A stretch of DNA of 64,000 bases from Burkholderia thailandensis E264 (GCF_000012365.1 NC_007650.1:2232001-2296000); one strand, 5' to 3'. Counted from the stretch's first letter, positions 8,310 through 17,514 are shown. Translations and numbers: made by a program. Notes: generated from the sequence alone by a model not told the origin.

Positions 8310-10013
8310 ATGCAGACATCCCGTAAAGCACTGCCGCTCGCACTGAGTCTCGCCATCGGTCTCGGCGCCGCGCTGCCCGCGTGGGCGGATTCGAAGGCGC
8401 CGAACCCGCAGGAGGAAAGCCGGCGCGCGAGCCTCACGCGCGGCGTCGTGCCGCCTTCGGAAAAGGCGGACAAGACCGGGCAGTTCCGCCCCGGAACCGT
8501 CGCCGTCACGCTGGCGAGCCCGGCGTTCCACGCGAAGAAGGCCGACGCGGCAGCGATGGCGCGCGAGTTCATCACCGCGCGGGCGACGCAACTCGGCCTC
8601 GACAAGGCCGCGCTCGCGAATCTCGTCGTCGCGTCCGAACGCGCCGACGCCACGTTCACCGTCGTACGCTTTCAGCAGCGCGCGGCGGGGCTGCCCGTCT
8701 ACGACAGCGACATCGCGATCACGGTCGCTCCGGACGGCCGCGTGCTCTACGTCGCGAGCAAGGCGGTGAACGGCGTCGCGGCCGTGTCGAGCAAGACGCA
8801 GGCGGTCGACGAGCAGCAGGCCCTCGACCGCGCGCGCGCGTATCTCGGCGTCAGCGGCTTCGCGAGCGTGCAATCGCAACTCGTCGCGTTCGTCGACGGC
8901 ACGGGCACGCATACCGCGTGGAAAGTGCGCGGCAGGCCGCAGGACAGCCTGCGCGGCGACTGGGAACTGATCATCGACGCCAACAGCGGCGAAGTGCTGC
9001 GCGCCGAAGACAAGGCATCCTATGCAACGGACGGGACCGGGCTCGTGTTCCGGCCGGACCCGCTGTCGCCGACCAAAAGCAGCTACGGCAGCACCGGCTT
9101 CAAGGACAACAACGACGCGGACTCGCCGCAACTGAGCGCCGCGCGCGTGCGCGTGACGCTCAAGGATCTGACGCAGACGAGCGGCGGCTACAAGCTCGCC
9201 GGCCCGTACGCGTCGTGTGTCGATTTCGATGCGCCGTTCGACAAGGCATGTCCGGTTCAGCCTTCGCCGACCTTCGATTTCACACGCTCGAACCTGTACT
9301 TCGAGGCCGTGAACGCGTACTACCACATCGATACGTTCCTGCGCTACGTGAACCTGACGCTCGGCATCAAGGCGTTGCCGTATCAGTACTCGGGCGGCGT
9401 GCAGTACGACCCGCACGGCGAATCCGGCGACGACAACTCGTCGTACTCGTCGGGCTCCGGCAGGTTGTCGTTCGGGCAAGGCGGCGTGGACGACGCGGAA
9501 GATGCGGACGTCGTGATTCACGAACTCGGCCACGGCATCCACGACTGGATCACCAACGGCGGGCTCTCGCAGGTCGAGGGGCTGTCCGAGGGCACGGGCG
9601 ATTACCTCGCGGCCGCGTACAGCCGCGACTTCAACCAGTGGAGCCCTTCCGACGCGCAATATCACTGGGTCTACAACTGGGACGGCCACAACGAATTCTG
9701 GCCCGGCCGCGTGACGAACTACAACGTCGGCCGCACGTACGCGCAAGTCCGCAATTCCGAGATCCACACGGCCGGCCAATACTGGGCGTCGTGCAACATG
9801 GTCGCGCGCGACGCGATCGGCGGCGCGGCGATGGACAAGGCGTTCCTGAAAGGGCTGTCGATGACGAACGGCTCGACGAATCAGAAGGCCGCGGCCCAGG
9901 CGGTGCTGACCGCGGCGGCCGCGCTCGGCTACAGCAGCGCGCAGCTCAACGCGATCGGCAACGCGTACAACAAGAGCTGCACGTACGGCGTGACCGTGCC
10001 GCAGAAGCTGTAA
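8310..10013 (+). CDS. Secreted zinc metalloprotease with FTP propeptide (gluzincin, M4/M36-like)
   Basis: This 567-residue exported protease has a signal peptide ending near AWAD (residue 26) and a propeptide of the fungalysin/thermolysin (FTP/PepSY) type at about 60-235, with features such as VVRFQQRAAGLPVYDSDI and LIIDANSGEVL. The catalytic domain carries HELGH at 404-408 (two zinc histidines and the catalytic glutamate) and SEGTGDY at 426-432, whose Glu427 should be the third ligand. This arrangement is closer to M36 fungalysins (HExGH...EGxxD) than to classical thermolysin. GAGG lies 7 bases before the ATG. The aminopeptidase gene follows by 118 bp, suggesting joint peptide digestion outside the cell. 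Confidence 0.88.
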   Translation: MQTSRKALPLALSLAIGLGAALPAWADSKAPNPQEESRRASLTRGVVPPSEKADKTGQFRPGTVAVTLASPAFHAKKADAAAMAREFITARATQLGLDKAALANLVVASERADATFTVVRFQQRAAGLPVYDSDIAITVAPDGRVLYVASKAVNGVAAVSSKTQAVDEQQALDRARAYLGVSGFASVQSQLVAFVDGTGTHTAWKVRGRPQDSLRGDWELIIDANSGEVLRAEDKASYATDGTGLVFRPDPLSPTKSSYGSTGFKDNNDADSPQLSAARVRVTLKDLTQTSGGYKLAGPYASCVDFDAPFDKACPVQPSPTFDFTRSNLYFEAVNAYYHIDTFLRYVNLTLGIKALPYQYSGGVQYDPHGESGDDNSSYSSGSGRLSFGQGGVDDAEDADVVIHELGHGIHDWITNGGLSQVEGLSEGTGDYLAAAYSRDFNQWSPSDAQYHWVYNWDGHNEFWPGRVTNYNVGRTYAQVRNSEIHTAGQYWASCNMVARDAIGGAAMDKAFLKGLSMTNGSTNQKAAAQAVLTAAAALGYSSAQLNAIGNAYNKSCTYGVTVPQKL

Positions 10014-10131
10014 TCGGCGTCACCCGCATCAAGAAGAAGACGTCATCGACAACGTACGCGGGGCGCGCGGCACGATCTGACGCGCGCCCGTCCCCTCGAC
10101 CGCATCTCCGCTCACCCTGAGGAGATCGAAT

Positions 10132-11358
10132 ATGTCCAAGCTCCAACAAGCCGCCGCCGCGATCTGCGGCGCTCTTTGCATGTCGACCGTCCACGCCGCG
10201 CCGGTGTGGATCACGCTCGCCGACCCCGCCTTGCACGAACTGCGTCTGATCGATCCCGCCGCGACGAGCCGCTACAGCACGGCGGTCGCCACCGGCGACG
10301 CGAAGCGCACCGAAACGGTCCACGTCGCGCAGGTCGACGATTCGCTGCTCGAATCGCTGTCGCAGGCAATTCGCCGCACGCGCGGCCACGCCCCCGGCTT
10401 CTTCGTGCACGCGACGTTCGAAGACGCGCGCGCATCGCTTCAGCCGAGCGCCGCGAAGCAGGCAGCCGCGATTGACTACCCGATCACCAACTCGCAACAG
10501 GTCCGAAACTGGATCTCGCAACTGCAGGCGAGCAACATCGTCAGCACGATCGTGTCGCTGTCCGGCTTCACGAACCGCTATTACACGACGTCGCACGGCG
10601 TGGCCGCGTCCGACTGGATCGCGCAGCAATGGAAGCAGCTCGCCGGCTCACGCACCGACGTGACGGTCGAGCAGTTCACGCACACCGGCTGGCCGCAGAA
10701 ATCGGTGATCCTGACGATCAAGGGCAGCGATCCGGCGGCGGGCGTCGTCGTGATCGGCGGCCATCTCGATTCGACGGTCGGCCGCATGACCGAGAACGCG
10801 CGCGCGCCTGGCGCGGACGACAACGCGTCCGGCATCGCGAGCCTCACGGAGGCGCTGCGCGTGCTGCTCGCGAACCGGTATCAGCCGAAGCGCACGCTGA
10901 AGTTCATCGGCTACGCGGCGGAAGAGGCGGGCCTCCTCGGCTCGCAGGCGATCGCGAAGCAGTTCAGGGCGCAGAACGTGAACGTCGTCGGCGCGTTTCA
11001 GCTGGACATGACGAACTACAAGGGAGATCCGAGGGATATCTATCTGATCAGCGACTATACGAACTCGACGCAGAACACGTATCTCGCGAACCTCGCGAAA
11101 GCCTATCTGCCCGAGCTCTCGGTCGGCACGTCGCGATGCGGCTATGCGTGCTCCGATCACGCGTCGTGGAACGCGCAAGGCTATCCGGCATCGTTCCCGT
11201 TCGAAGCGGATCAGAACGACAATCCGTACATTCACTCCACGTATGACACGCTCGAGCGGTCGGACTCGCAAGGCAATCACGCGCTGAAGTTCGGCAAGCT
11301 CGCGCTCGCGTACGCGGCGGAGCTGGGCGGCGGGCTGAGCGCGTCCGCGAAGCGGTAA
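10132..11358 (+). CDS. Secreted M28 zinc aminopeptidase (leucyl aminopeptidase type)
   Basis: This 408-residue exported aminopeptidase has a signal peptide ending at HAA (residue 23). All co-catalytic di-zinc residues of M28 are visible: GGHLDS (His211, Asp213), the bridging aspartate in GADDNASG (228-234), EEAG (264-267, catalytic and metal glutamates), Asp292 in FQLDMT, and His368 in IHSTYDT. CGYAC (336-340) matches the small disulfide loop of Vibrio/Aeromonas aminopeptidases. The residues before about 110 may be an inhibitory propeptide. GGAG seven bases before the ATG marks the start. The gene is in tandem with the metalloprotease. Confidence 0.92.
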   Translation: MSKLQQAAAAICGALCMSTVHAAPVWITLADPALHELRLIDPAATSRYSTAVATGDAKRTETVHVAQVDDSLLESLSQAIRRTRGHAPGFFVHATFEDARASLQPSAAKQAAAIDYPITNSQQVRNWISQLQASNIVSTIVSLSGFTNRYYTTSHGVAASDWIAQQWKQLAGSRTDVTVEQFTHTGWPQKSVILTIKGSDPAAGVVVIGGHLDSTVGRMTENARAPGADDNASGIASLTEALRVLLANRYQPKRTLKFIGYAAEEAGLLGSQAIAKQFRAQNVNVVGAFQLDMTNYKGDPRDIYLISDYTNSTQNTYLANLAKAYLPELSVGTSRCGYACSDHASWNAQGYPASFPFEADQNDNPYIHSTYDTLERSDSQGNHALKFGKLALAYAAELGGGLSASAKR

Positions 11359-11363
11359 GCGAC

Positions 11364-11396
11364 ATCGGCGGCGGCGCGCCACGCGCCGCTGCCGAT
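11364..11396. terminator. Bidirectional hairpin between convergent genes
   Basis: A 15-bp stem with one mismatch starts ATCGGCGGCGGCGCG and closes on CGCGCCGCTGCCGAT, with a three-base loop. It lies between the aminopeptidase stop and the porin stop. It has no T-run, which is common for GC-rich genomes, so termination is inferred from position and stem strength. Confidence 0.55.
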
Positions 11397-11416
11397 TCGC
11401 GACGCATCGCCGTCGA

Positions 11417-12559
11417 TCAGAACGAGTGACGCATCCCGATGCGGATGTCCGCTTGCGTCTGCGTGGTGGACGGCGTGAAGCTGTAGCCGATCACCGCATC
11501 GACGCCGTTCGACGCGCGCAGGTAGTCGCCGGAAAGGTAGACATCCGTGCGCTTCGACAGCAGGTAGTGGACGCCCGCCGATCCCTGATTCCAGTGATGG
11601 CCTTCGAAGCGCGTGTGCTGATAGCCCGCGACGAAGCTCAACGCCGGCGTGAACTGATACAGGCCGCCGCCTTCGTAGACTTGCATGTGCGACGTATTGC
11701 CGAAGCCCTTGATCGTCGAATACGTGAAATTGCCGGATAGCGTCAGCTTGTCGATCGTGTAGCTCGCGCCGACGCCGAACGTGCCCTGGCTGTCGACATT
11801 CATCGGCGTATTCGCGAACAGGTCGGTGACCTTGCCCGTCGCCGGATCGACGCTGACCGTCGGCTGCCCGAGGAAGGTTCGCGTGCCGATCATCGCATAC
11901 GGATCGAACGCGTAGATGCCAGACGGATTGTTCAACTGCGTATAGGCCGCGCCCACCGACAGATCGCCGTGCGTGTAGTTCGCGCCCGCGCTCCACGCGC
12001 TGTTGCGATGGAAGTCGCCCGCGACGTTGCCGAACGAATACATCGCGCCGAACCGCAAGCCGCTGAAATCGTTCGACAGGAACTTCACCGAGTTCGGCAG
12101 GCGGTCGCCGTTGAAGCGGTCGAAGTCGCCCTGGTGGATCGCGTAGCCGCTCGCCCATGCGGAGATGTTGTTCAGATAGACCATCTCCTCGGTCATGTCG
12201 AGCTGATTGCCGAACGACAGCGTCCCCCAGTTGTTCTGCAATCCGACGTAAGCCTGGCGGCCGAACTCCGCGCCGCCGAAACCGAGCTGGCCGTTGCCCA
12301 GGCGAAAACCGCTCTCGAGCACGAAGACCGCCTTCAGCCCGCCGCCAAGATCCTCAGTGCCCTTGAAGCCGATCCGGTTGCCGTACGACACGCCGTCGTC
12401 GAACTTGAAGACGTGCGAGCCGCCGGTGTTGTTGACGTACGTAATACCGGCATCGAGAATCCCGTATAACGTAACGCTGCTCTGCGCGCGGCTTGCGCCC
12501 GGCGCGACTCCGATCGCGAGCGCAATCGCGCTCATCACGGCAACATTCGATTTCTTCAT
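11417..12559 (-). CDS. Gram-negative general porin (OmpC/Omp38-like)
   Basis: This 380-residue outer-membrane porin of the Burkholderia/Neisseria type has a signal peptide ending at SRAQ and then SSVTLYGILDAGI, the signature first beta-strand of the family. LGFKGTEDLG-like (RIGFKGTEDLGGGLKAVF), GRQAYVGL and repeated amphipathic strands follow, ending in the C-terminal phenylalanine (GMRHSF) needed for BAM assembly. The start at MKKSNVAV follows an AGGGTGGGG ribosome-binding region. It is monocistronic and convergent with the aminopeptidase. Its position next to the choline-sulfate genes could mean it admits these solutes, but that is a guess. Confidence 0.93.
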   Translation of the reverse strand: MKKSNVAVMSAIALAIGVAPGASRAQSSVTLYGILDAGITYVNNTGGSHVFKFDDGVSYGNRIGFKGTEDLGGGLKAVFVLESGFRLGNGQLGFGGAEFGRQAYVGLQNNWGTLSFGNQLDMTEEMVYLNNISAWASGYAIHQGDFDRFNGDRLPNSVKFLSNDFSGLRFGAMYSFGNVAGDFHRNSAWSAGANYTHGDLSVGAAYTQLNNPSGIYAFDPYAMIGTRTFLGQPTVSVDPATGKVTDLFANTPMNVDSQGTFGVGASYTIDKLTLSGNFTYSTIKGFGNTSHMQVYEGGGLYQFTPALSFVAGYQHTRFEGHHWNQGSAGVHYLLSKRTDVYLSGDYLRASNGVDAVIGYSFTPSTTQTQADIRIGMRHSF

Positions 12560-12786
12560 TGTCGGCACCCCACCCTGCTCACTCGATAAGAAAAGAGATT
12601 CCCGCGTTGCGCACGCGAATCCGCGACTATTTCTGAAACGACGCACCACTCCGACGACCGTTGCGCATCCCGCGCACAATCGGATGCCGTTGGCGAAAAA
12701 TACAAACCCATTTTTCGCGCTACCCGTCACTAAACGACGTTGAATGGTCACGATGCGACGGACCGCGCCGATGCCGATGTCGGCCG

Positions 12787-13785
12787 TCACCGCGCGTCGA
12801 GTGCCGCACGCACGGCAGGCAAGCCCGGCGCGCCGTTCGCGGTGGTCACGCCGTCGAGCCATGCATCGACGAGCGACGGGTTCGCACGCAGCGCGTGTTG
12901 CGCGGCATCCACAGCGGAGCGCTTGTCCCGCAGCATCGCGGCGATCATTCCGTTCTCCAGATCGACGGTGAACGTCATTTGTCGGAACAGCCGCGTGAGA
13001 TTCGTGCACTGGTTCGCGAAATCCGCGCGCGCGACCGTGTTGACGGTCGCGCCGCCGTAGTTCGGCCCGAAATACGCGTCGCCGCCCGACAGATAAACGA
13101 GATGGAACTTCGTGTTCATCAGATGCGGCTCCCAGCCGAGAAACACGATCCACTGGTGCTCGCGCACCGCGCGCTCGACCTGCGTCAGCATCCCTGTCTC
13201 GCTCGATTCGACGAGTTGCCAGTTCGCCGGCCCGAGCGCCTTGTCGGCGAGCATCCGCGAGATGCTCTGATTGGCCGGCGCGCCCGGCTCGATGCCGTAG
13301 ATCTTCGCGCCGAAGCGCTGCGCGTACTTCGCGAGGTCGGCGAACGAATGCACGCCCGCTGCCGCCACGTAGTCCGGCACCGCGAGCGTGAATTTCGCAT
13401 GGCTCAGGTTCGCGTGGAGCACGTCGATCGTGCGCGCGTCGACGAACGGCTTGACGAGCGGCGCCTGCGCCGGCATCCAGTTGCCGAGAAACACGTCGAT
13501 CTGCCCTTTCTTCAGACCTTGATACGTGATCGGCACCGACAGGTTCGACACGCTCTGCCGGTAACCGAGCGCCTTCAGCACGACGCCCGCGAGCGCGTTC
13601 GTCGCTTCGATGTCGGTCCAGCCCGGGCCGGCCATCCGCACGTCGCGGCAGGCGGCCGGCTCCGCCGCGGCTGCCGGGGTCGTGGCGGTGGCCGCCGTGG
13701 CGCACCATGACAACGTCGCGAACGCCGGCAATGCGGCTGCCGCGCGGCGCGCGAGCCGCCGCGCAATGGATTCGTATCGCTTCAT
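12787..13785 (-). CDS. Choline/betaine ABC-type periplasmic binding protein (ChoX-like)
   Basis: This 332-residue OpuAC-family binding protein has a long, Ala/Thr-rich signal peptide (to about residue 42). It has the family core [37 protein letters not shown] and YLSGGDAYFGPNYGG, with the aromatic residues that clamp quaternary ammonium groups. It lies 35 bp downstream of the choline-sulfatase gene on the same strand, which makes choline or choline sulfate the most likely ligand. The second of two nearby ATGs (MKRYES) was taken as the start because GGAG sits six bases before it. No permease or ATPase accompanies it. Confidence 0.82.
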   Translation of the reverse strand: MKRYESIARRLARRAAAALPAFATLSWCATAATATTPAAAAEPAACRDVRMAGPGWTDIEATNALAGVVLKALGYRQSVSNLSVPITYQGLKKGQIDVFLGNWMPAQAPLVKPFVDARTIDVLHANLSHAKFTLAVPDYVAAAGVHSFADLAKYAQRFGAKIYGIEPGAPANQSISRMLADKALGPANWQLVESSETGMLTQVERAVREHQWIVFLGWEPHLMNTKFHLVYLSGGDAYFGPNYGGATVNTVARADFANQCTNLTRLFRQMTFTVDLENGMIAAMLRDKRSAVDAAQHALRANPSLVDAWLDGVTTANGAPGLPAVRAALDAR

Positions 13786-13820
13786 CGCTTGCTCCATTTG
13801 AAAGTGCGTAACGCCGGGCG

Positions 13821-15374
13821 TCACGCGTGCGGACGGGGAAAACGCGCGGTCGCCTCGAGCGCGTCGAGCTCGAGGTGATTGCGCATGTAACGCTGGCTCG
13901 CATCCTGGAACGGCTGCCAGTCCCACGACCGAATCCGCCCCGTGGTCGTCGCCTTGAAATGGAAGCGCCGCCTGCGCTGGCTCGCGAGCACCTGTTGATG
14001 CAGCGCATCGAGATCCCAGCGTGCGGCGCACTCCGCGCGAAACGCAACGACACGCGCTGCCTCGGTGGGCGCGTTCGCGAGGTTGTCGAGCTCGCTCGGA
14101 TCATTCTTCAGATCGAAGAGCTGATCAGGGTCCGCAGGCGAATGGATGTACTTGTGGTTGCCGCGGCGAATCATCACGATCGGCGCGATCGCGCCTTCGG
14201 CCAGGTATTCGCCGAACGCCTCGTCATGGCCGCCCTCGCCGCGCAGATGCGGAACGAGGCTGCGGCCGTCGACAGCGTCGGGCCAGTCGGCGCGGCGCTC
14301 GCCCGTCGCGAGTTCGACGAGCGTCGGCAGCAGATCGACGTGCGACACGGCCGCCGGCACGCGCGCGGCAGAAAACCGGCCCGGCGCGTGCACGATGAGC
14401 GGCACGCGACATGCGCCTTCGAAGAACGTCATCTTGTACCAGAGGCCGCGCTCGCCGAGCATGTCGCCGTGATCCGCGGTGACGATCACGATCGTGTCGT
14501 CGGCGAGCCCGCATTGCTCGAGCGCCGCGAGCAGCGCGCCGAACTGCGCGTCGACATAGGACGTCGCGCCGTAGTACGCGCGCCGCGCGCGCCGGATTTG
14601 CAAGTCGTCCGGCGGCGTGCGATCGACCTCGCATACGGCGCGCAGGCGCCGTGAATGCGGGTCGCTCGCGTCGAAATCCATCCGCACGGCGGGCAGATCG
14701 ATATCCTCGTCCCGGTACAGATCCCAGTATTCGCGTGTGATCGCATACGGATCGTGCGGATGCGTGAGCGACACGACCATGCAGAACGGCCGCGCGTCCC
14801 GGCCGGCCGCGCGCTCGCGCGCGACGTCGAAGATCTTCTGACGCGCCGCGAACGTCGCATCGTCGTCGAAATCGAGCTGGTTGGTCCGCACGCACGGGCC
14901 GGCGTCGAGCACCGAGCTCATGTTGTGATACCAGCTCGGCCGCTCGGCGGGACGCGTCCAGTCCGGCACCCAGCCGAAATCGGCCGGATAGATGTCGGTC
15001 GTGAGCCGTTCCTCGAAGCCGTGCAACTGATCGGGCCCGCAGAAGTGCATTTTGCCCGACAGCATCGTCCGGTAGCCGGCCGCGCGCAGGTAGTGCGCGA
15101 ACGTCAGCGTTTGCGCCGGCAATTCGGCGGCGTTATCGTAAGCGCCGAGCGCCGACGGCAGCTTGCCCGCCATCAGCGCGAAGCGCGACGGCGCGCAGAG
15201 CGGGCTCGCGCAGTAGGCGGCATCGAAGACGACGCCCCCGGCGGCGAGCCGATCGATCGTCGGCGTGCGCGTCGCGCGATGGCCGTACGCGCGCAACGCG
15301 AACGGCGTGAGCTGGTCGGCCATCAGGACGAGAATGTTCGGCTGGATATCGGTGGAATCGGCGGTATCGGGCAT
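13821..15374 (-). CDS. betC: Choline-sulfatase (BetC)
   Basis: This 517-residue type I sulfatase hydrolyses choline-O-sulfate to choline and sulfate. NILVLMADQLTPFALRAYG opens the domain with metal ligand Asp20; C-A-P-S-R at residues 60-64 is the C-x-P-S-R motif, whose cysteine is converted to formylglycine, and GKMHFCG and TADHGDMLGERGLW supply further metal and substrate residues. The C-terminal segment (RWDLDALHQQVLASQRRRRF) is the choline-sulfatase-specific tail. It has no signal peptide, so it acts in the cytoplasm. It is cotranscribed with the downstream binding protein and divergent from a LysR regulator, as in other choline-sulfate loci. Confidence 0.95.
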   Translation of the reverse strand: MPDTADSTDIQPNILVLMADQLTPFALRAYGHRATRTPTIDRLAAGGVVFDAAYCASPLCAPSRFALMAGKLPSALGAYDNAAELPAQTLTFAHYLRAAGYRTMLSGKMHFCGPDQLHGFEERLTTDIYPADFGWVPDWTRPAERPSWYHNMSSVLDAGPCVRTNQLDFDDDATFAARQKIFDVARERAAGRDARPFCMVVSLTHPHDPYAITREYWDLYRDEDIDLPAVRMDFDASDPHSRRLRAVCEVDRTPPDDLQIRRARRAYYGATSYVDAQFGALLAALEQCGLADDTIVIVTADHGDMLGERGLWYKMTFFEGACRVPLIVHAPGRFSAARVPAAVSHVDLLPTLVELATGERRADWPDAVDGRSLVPHLRGEGGHDEAFGEYLAEGAIAPIVMIRRGNHKYIHSPADPDQLFDLKNDPSELDNLANAPTEAARVVAFRAECAARWDLDALHQQVLASQRRRRFHFKATTTGRIRSWDWQPFQDASQRYMRNHLELDALEATARFPRPHA

Positions 15375-15484
15375 CGCTTGGGCGCTCAGGTGGAATCGTC
15401 GGATCGAAACGGCGGCGTGACAGGCTGCCGCCGCCGGCCGGATCTCACTATTGCCGGCCGTAATGCGGCCGTGAAGGCGTCGAA

Positions 15485-15513
15485 TGCTTATGAGCCATTA
15501 GAGGTGCTTATGA
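15485..15513 (+). promoter_or_regulatory. TGCTTATGA direct repeats in the betC-LysR intergenic region
   Basis: TGCTTATGA occurs at 15485-15493 and again at 15505-15513, 20 bp apart (about two helical turns); the second overlaps the LysR gene start. Within it ATG-N9-CAT (15484-15498) is a loose inverted repeat of LysR type. The 135-bp intergenic region is where a LysR regulator would act on both genes. This is inference from position and symmetry. Confidence 0.35.
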
Positions 15514-16409
15514 CGAGACCAGACCGTCTGCCGCCGATGCAGACCTTGTCCGCGTTCGAAGCGGCCGCGCGCCTCGCGAGCTTCACGGCCGCCGCGCGCG
15601 AGCTCGGCTCGACGCAGCCGGCCGTCAGCCAGCGCGTCGTTCAGCTCGAAGAGGATCTCGGCACGCCGCTCTTCGAGCGCGGGCGGCGCGGCGTCACGCT
15701 GACCGAAGACGGCGCGCGGCTCTTCGCGGCGGTCCGCCAGAGCCTCGACGCGCTGCGCGTCGCGACGGCGGACATCCGCAGCCGCCGCGCGAACGGCACG
15801 CTCACGCTCGTCACCGATTTCGGCTTCGCCACCTACTGGCTGATGCCGCGCCTCGACGATCTGAAGCGCGCGATGCCCGGCGTCGACGTGCGCGTCGTCA
15901 CGTCTCAGGACATCGATCCGCAGCGCGACCACGCCGACGTCGCGATCCTGTTCGGCGCCGGCGACTGGCCGGGCTGCACATCGACGCGGCTCTTTCAGGA
16001 GCGCGTGACGCCCGTGTGCTCGCCCGCGTTTCGCGCCGCGCATGCCGATATCGCGCAGCCGGCCGACCTGTTGCGCGCGCCGCTGCTGCACGTGCAGCCG
16101 ACGCGCCCCGAGCGCTGGCTCGCGTGGCGCGATTGGTTCGACGCGCATGGGCTCGCCGCGCCGCCCGAGCCGCACGGGCTCACGTTCAACAGCTACTCGC
16201 TCGTGATTCAAGCGGCGCTGATGAATCAGGGCGTCGCGCTCGGCTGGGCGCCGCTCGTCGACACGCCGGTCGCAGCTGGCCAGCTCGTGCGGCTCGTCGA
16301 CGCGCCCGTCGTCACGCCGCGCGGCTACTACCTCGTCCGGCCGCCCGCGCGGCCGGAGGCGCGCGCGGTGCCGCTCTTTCGCCGCTGGCTGCTCGGCGCG
16401 TGCGCGTGA
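15510..16409 (+). CDS. LysR-family regulator of choline-sulfate utilisation
   Basis: This 299-residue LysR-type transcriptional regulator has its winged helix-turn-helix at about residues 9-68 (LSAFEAAARLASFTAAARELGSTQ region, QPAVSQRVVQLEEDLG) and an effector domain from about 95 (TLVTDFGFATYWLMPRL onward). It is divergent from betC, the position of the choline-sulfate regulator in related genomes, so betC and the binding protein are the likely targets and choline or its sulfate the likely signal. The start is fixed by GAGG at 15501-15504. The effector is not proven by sequence. Confidence 0.85.
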   Translation: MTRPDRLPPMQTLSAFEAAARLASFTAAARELGSTQPAVSQRVVQLEEDLGTPLFERGRRGVTLTEDGARLFAAVRQSLDALRVATADIRSRRANGTLTLVTDFGFATYWLMPRLDDLKRAMPGVDVRVVTSQDIDPQRDHADVAILFGAGDWPGCTSTRLFQERVTPVCSPAFRAAHADIAQPADLLRAPLLHVQPTRPERWLAWRDWFDAHGLAAPPEPHGLTFNSYSLVIQAALMNQGVALGWAPLVDTPVAAGQLVRLVDAPVVTPRGYYLVRPPARPEARAVPLFRRWLLGACA

Positions 16410-16552
16410 CGCGCCGGACGTTGGCGCGCCGATTCCAGCAGCGCGGCGATTCGGTTCTATCCTCACGCGATCTGGCTTGATTAACTTGTGCATCGCCTCG
16501 CACGTCCGGCATCCGCGCCGTGCGCGGGGCGCCATCGAGTCAGAGGAAATCC

Positions 16553-17428
16553 ATGTCCGCTCCACAACGTCCCCATCAGTTCGTGCTGACGCTGTCGTGC
16601 CCGAGCGCGGCCGGCCAGGTCGCCGCCGTCGTCGGCCTGCTCGACCGGCATCGCTGCTACGTCGACGAGCTGACCGTCTTCGACGACGATCTCAGCGCGC
16701 GCTTCTTTGTGCGCTGCGTGTTCCATGCAACGGACGACGCCGATTCGCTGCGCGTCGATGCGCTGCGGCGCGAGTTCGAGCCGATCGCCGAGCGCTTCCG
16801 GATGCAATGGGCGATCCACGACGTCGCCGCGCGGCCGAAGGTGCTGATCATGGTGTCGAAGCTCGAGCATTGCCTCGCCGATCTGCTGTTCCGCTGGAAG
16901 ATGGGCGAGCTGAAGATGGACATCGTCGGGATCGCGTCGAATCATCCGGATTTGGAGCCGCTCGCCGCGCAGCACGGACTGCCGTTCAGGCACTTCCCGA
17001 TCACGGCCGACACGAAGGCGCAGCAGGAAGCGCAGTGGCTCGACGTGTTCGAGACGAGCGGCGCCGAGCTCGTGATCCTCGCGCGCTACATGCAGGTGCT
17101 GTCGCCGGAAACGAGCGCGAAGCTCGCGAATCGCGCGATCAACATCCACCATTCGTTCCTGCCGGGATTCAAGGGCGCGAAACCCTATCATCAGGCGCAT
17201 GCGCGCGGCGTGAAGCTGATCGGCGCAACCGCGCACTTCGTCACCGACGATCTCGACGAAGGACCGATCATCGAGCAAGTGGTCGAGCGCGTCGATCACT
17301 CGTACCGGCCGGAGCAGTTGCTCGCGGTGGGGCGCGACGTCGAGTGCATCACGCTTGCACGCGCGGTAAAGGCGTTCATCGAGCGGCGCGTGTTCCTGAA
17401 CGGCGATCGCACCGTCGTGTTCCAGTAA
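16553..17428 (+). CDS. purU: Formyltetrahydrofolate deformylase (PurU)
   Basis: This 291-residue enzyme hydrolyses 10-formyltetrahydrofolate to formate and tetrahydrofolate. An N-terminal ACT domain (about 8-85) is followed by the formyltransferase-fold catalytic domain, with the active-site trio Asn197, His199 (INIHHSFLPGF) and Asp235 (TDDLDEGP). AGAGGAAAT eight bases before the ATG sets the start. In betaine-degrading bacteria purU often lies with gbcAB/dgcAB genes to recycle folate loaded by demethylation, and its position beside this cluster fits that use. It is convergent with the permease gene. Confidence 0.93.
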   Translation: MSAPQRPHQFVLTLSCPSAAGQVAAVVGLLDRHRCYVDELTVFDDDLSARFFVRCVFHATDDADSLRVDALRREFEPIAERFRMQWAIHDVAARPKVLIMVSKLEHCLADLLFRWKMGELKMDIVGIASNHPDLEPLAAQHGLPFRHFPITADTKAQQEAQWLDVFETSGAELVILARYMQVLSPETSAKLANRAINIHHSFLPGFKGAKPYHQAHARGVKLIGATAHFVTDDLDEGPIIEQVVERVDHSYRPEQLLAVGRDVECITLARAVKAFIERRVFLNGDRTVVFQ

Positions 17429-17467
17429 CGGGCGCGCGGCAAGCGCAGGCTTCGACGTTTCGCTTCG

Positions 17468-17493
17468 GCCCGGATGCGGCGACGCATCTGGGC
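17468..17493. terminator. Hairpin between convergent purU and permease genes
   Basis: GCCCGGATGCG (17468-17478), loop GCGA, then CGCATCTGGGC (17483-17493) form an 11-bp stem with one G-T pair. It lies midway between the two converging stop codons and could terminate either transcript. No T-run follows. Confidence 0.45.
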
Positions 17494-17514
17494 ATCCGCG
17501 CGGGCGCACGCCGG

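Noticed and set aside
8005..8346. A 113-codon plus-strand frame
   Set aside because: It overlaps the metalloprotease start in another frame and lacks a start signal; only the shorter 8069 frame has a ribosome-binding site.
12560..14104. N-terminal extension of the porin frame
   Set aside because: The frame stays open upstream, but the signal peptide and ribosome-binding site at 12559 define the real start; the rest is antisense or shadow of the binding protein and betC.
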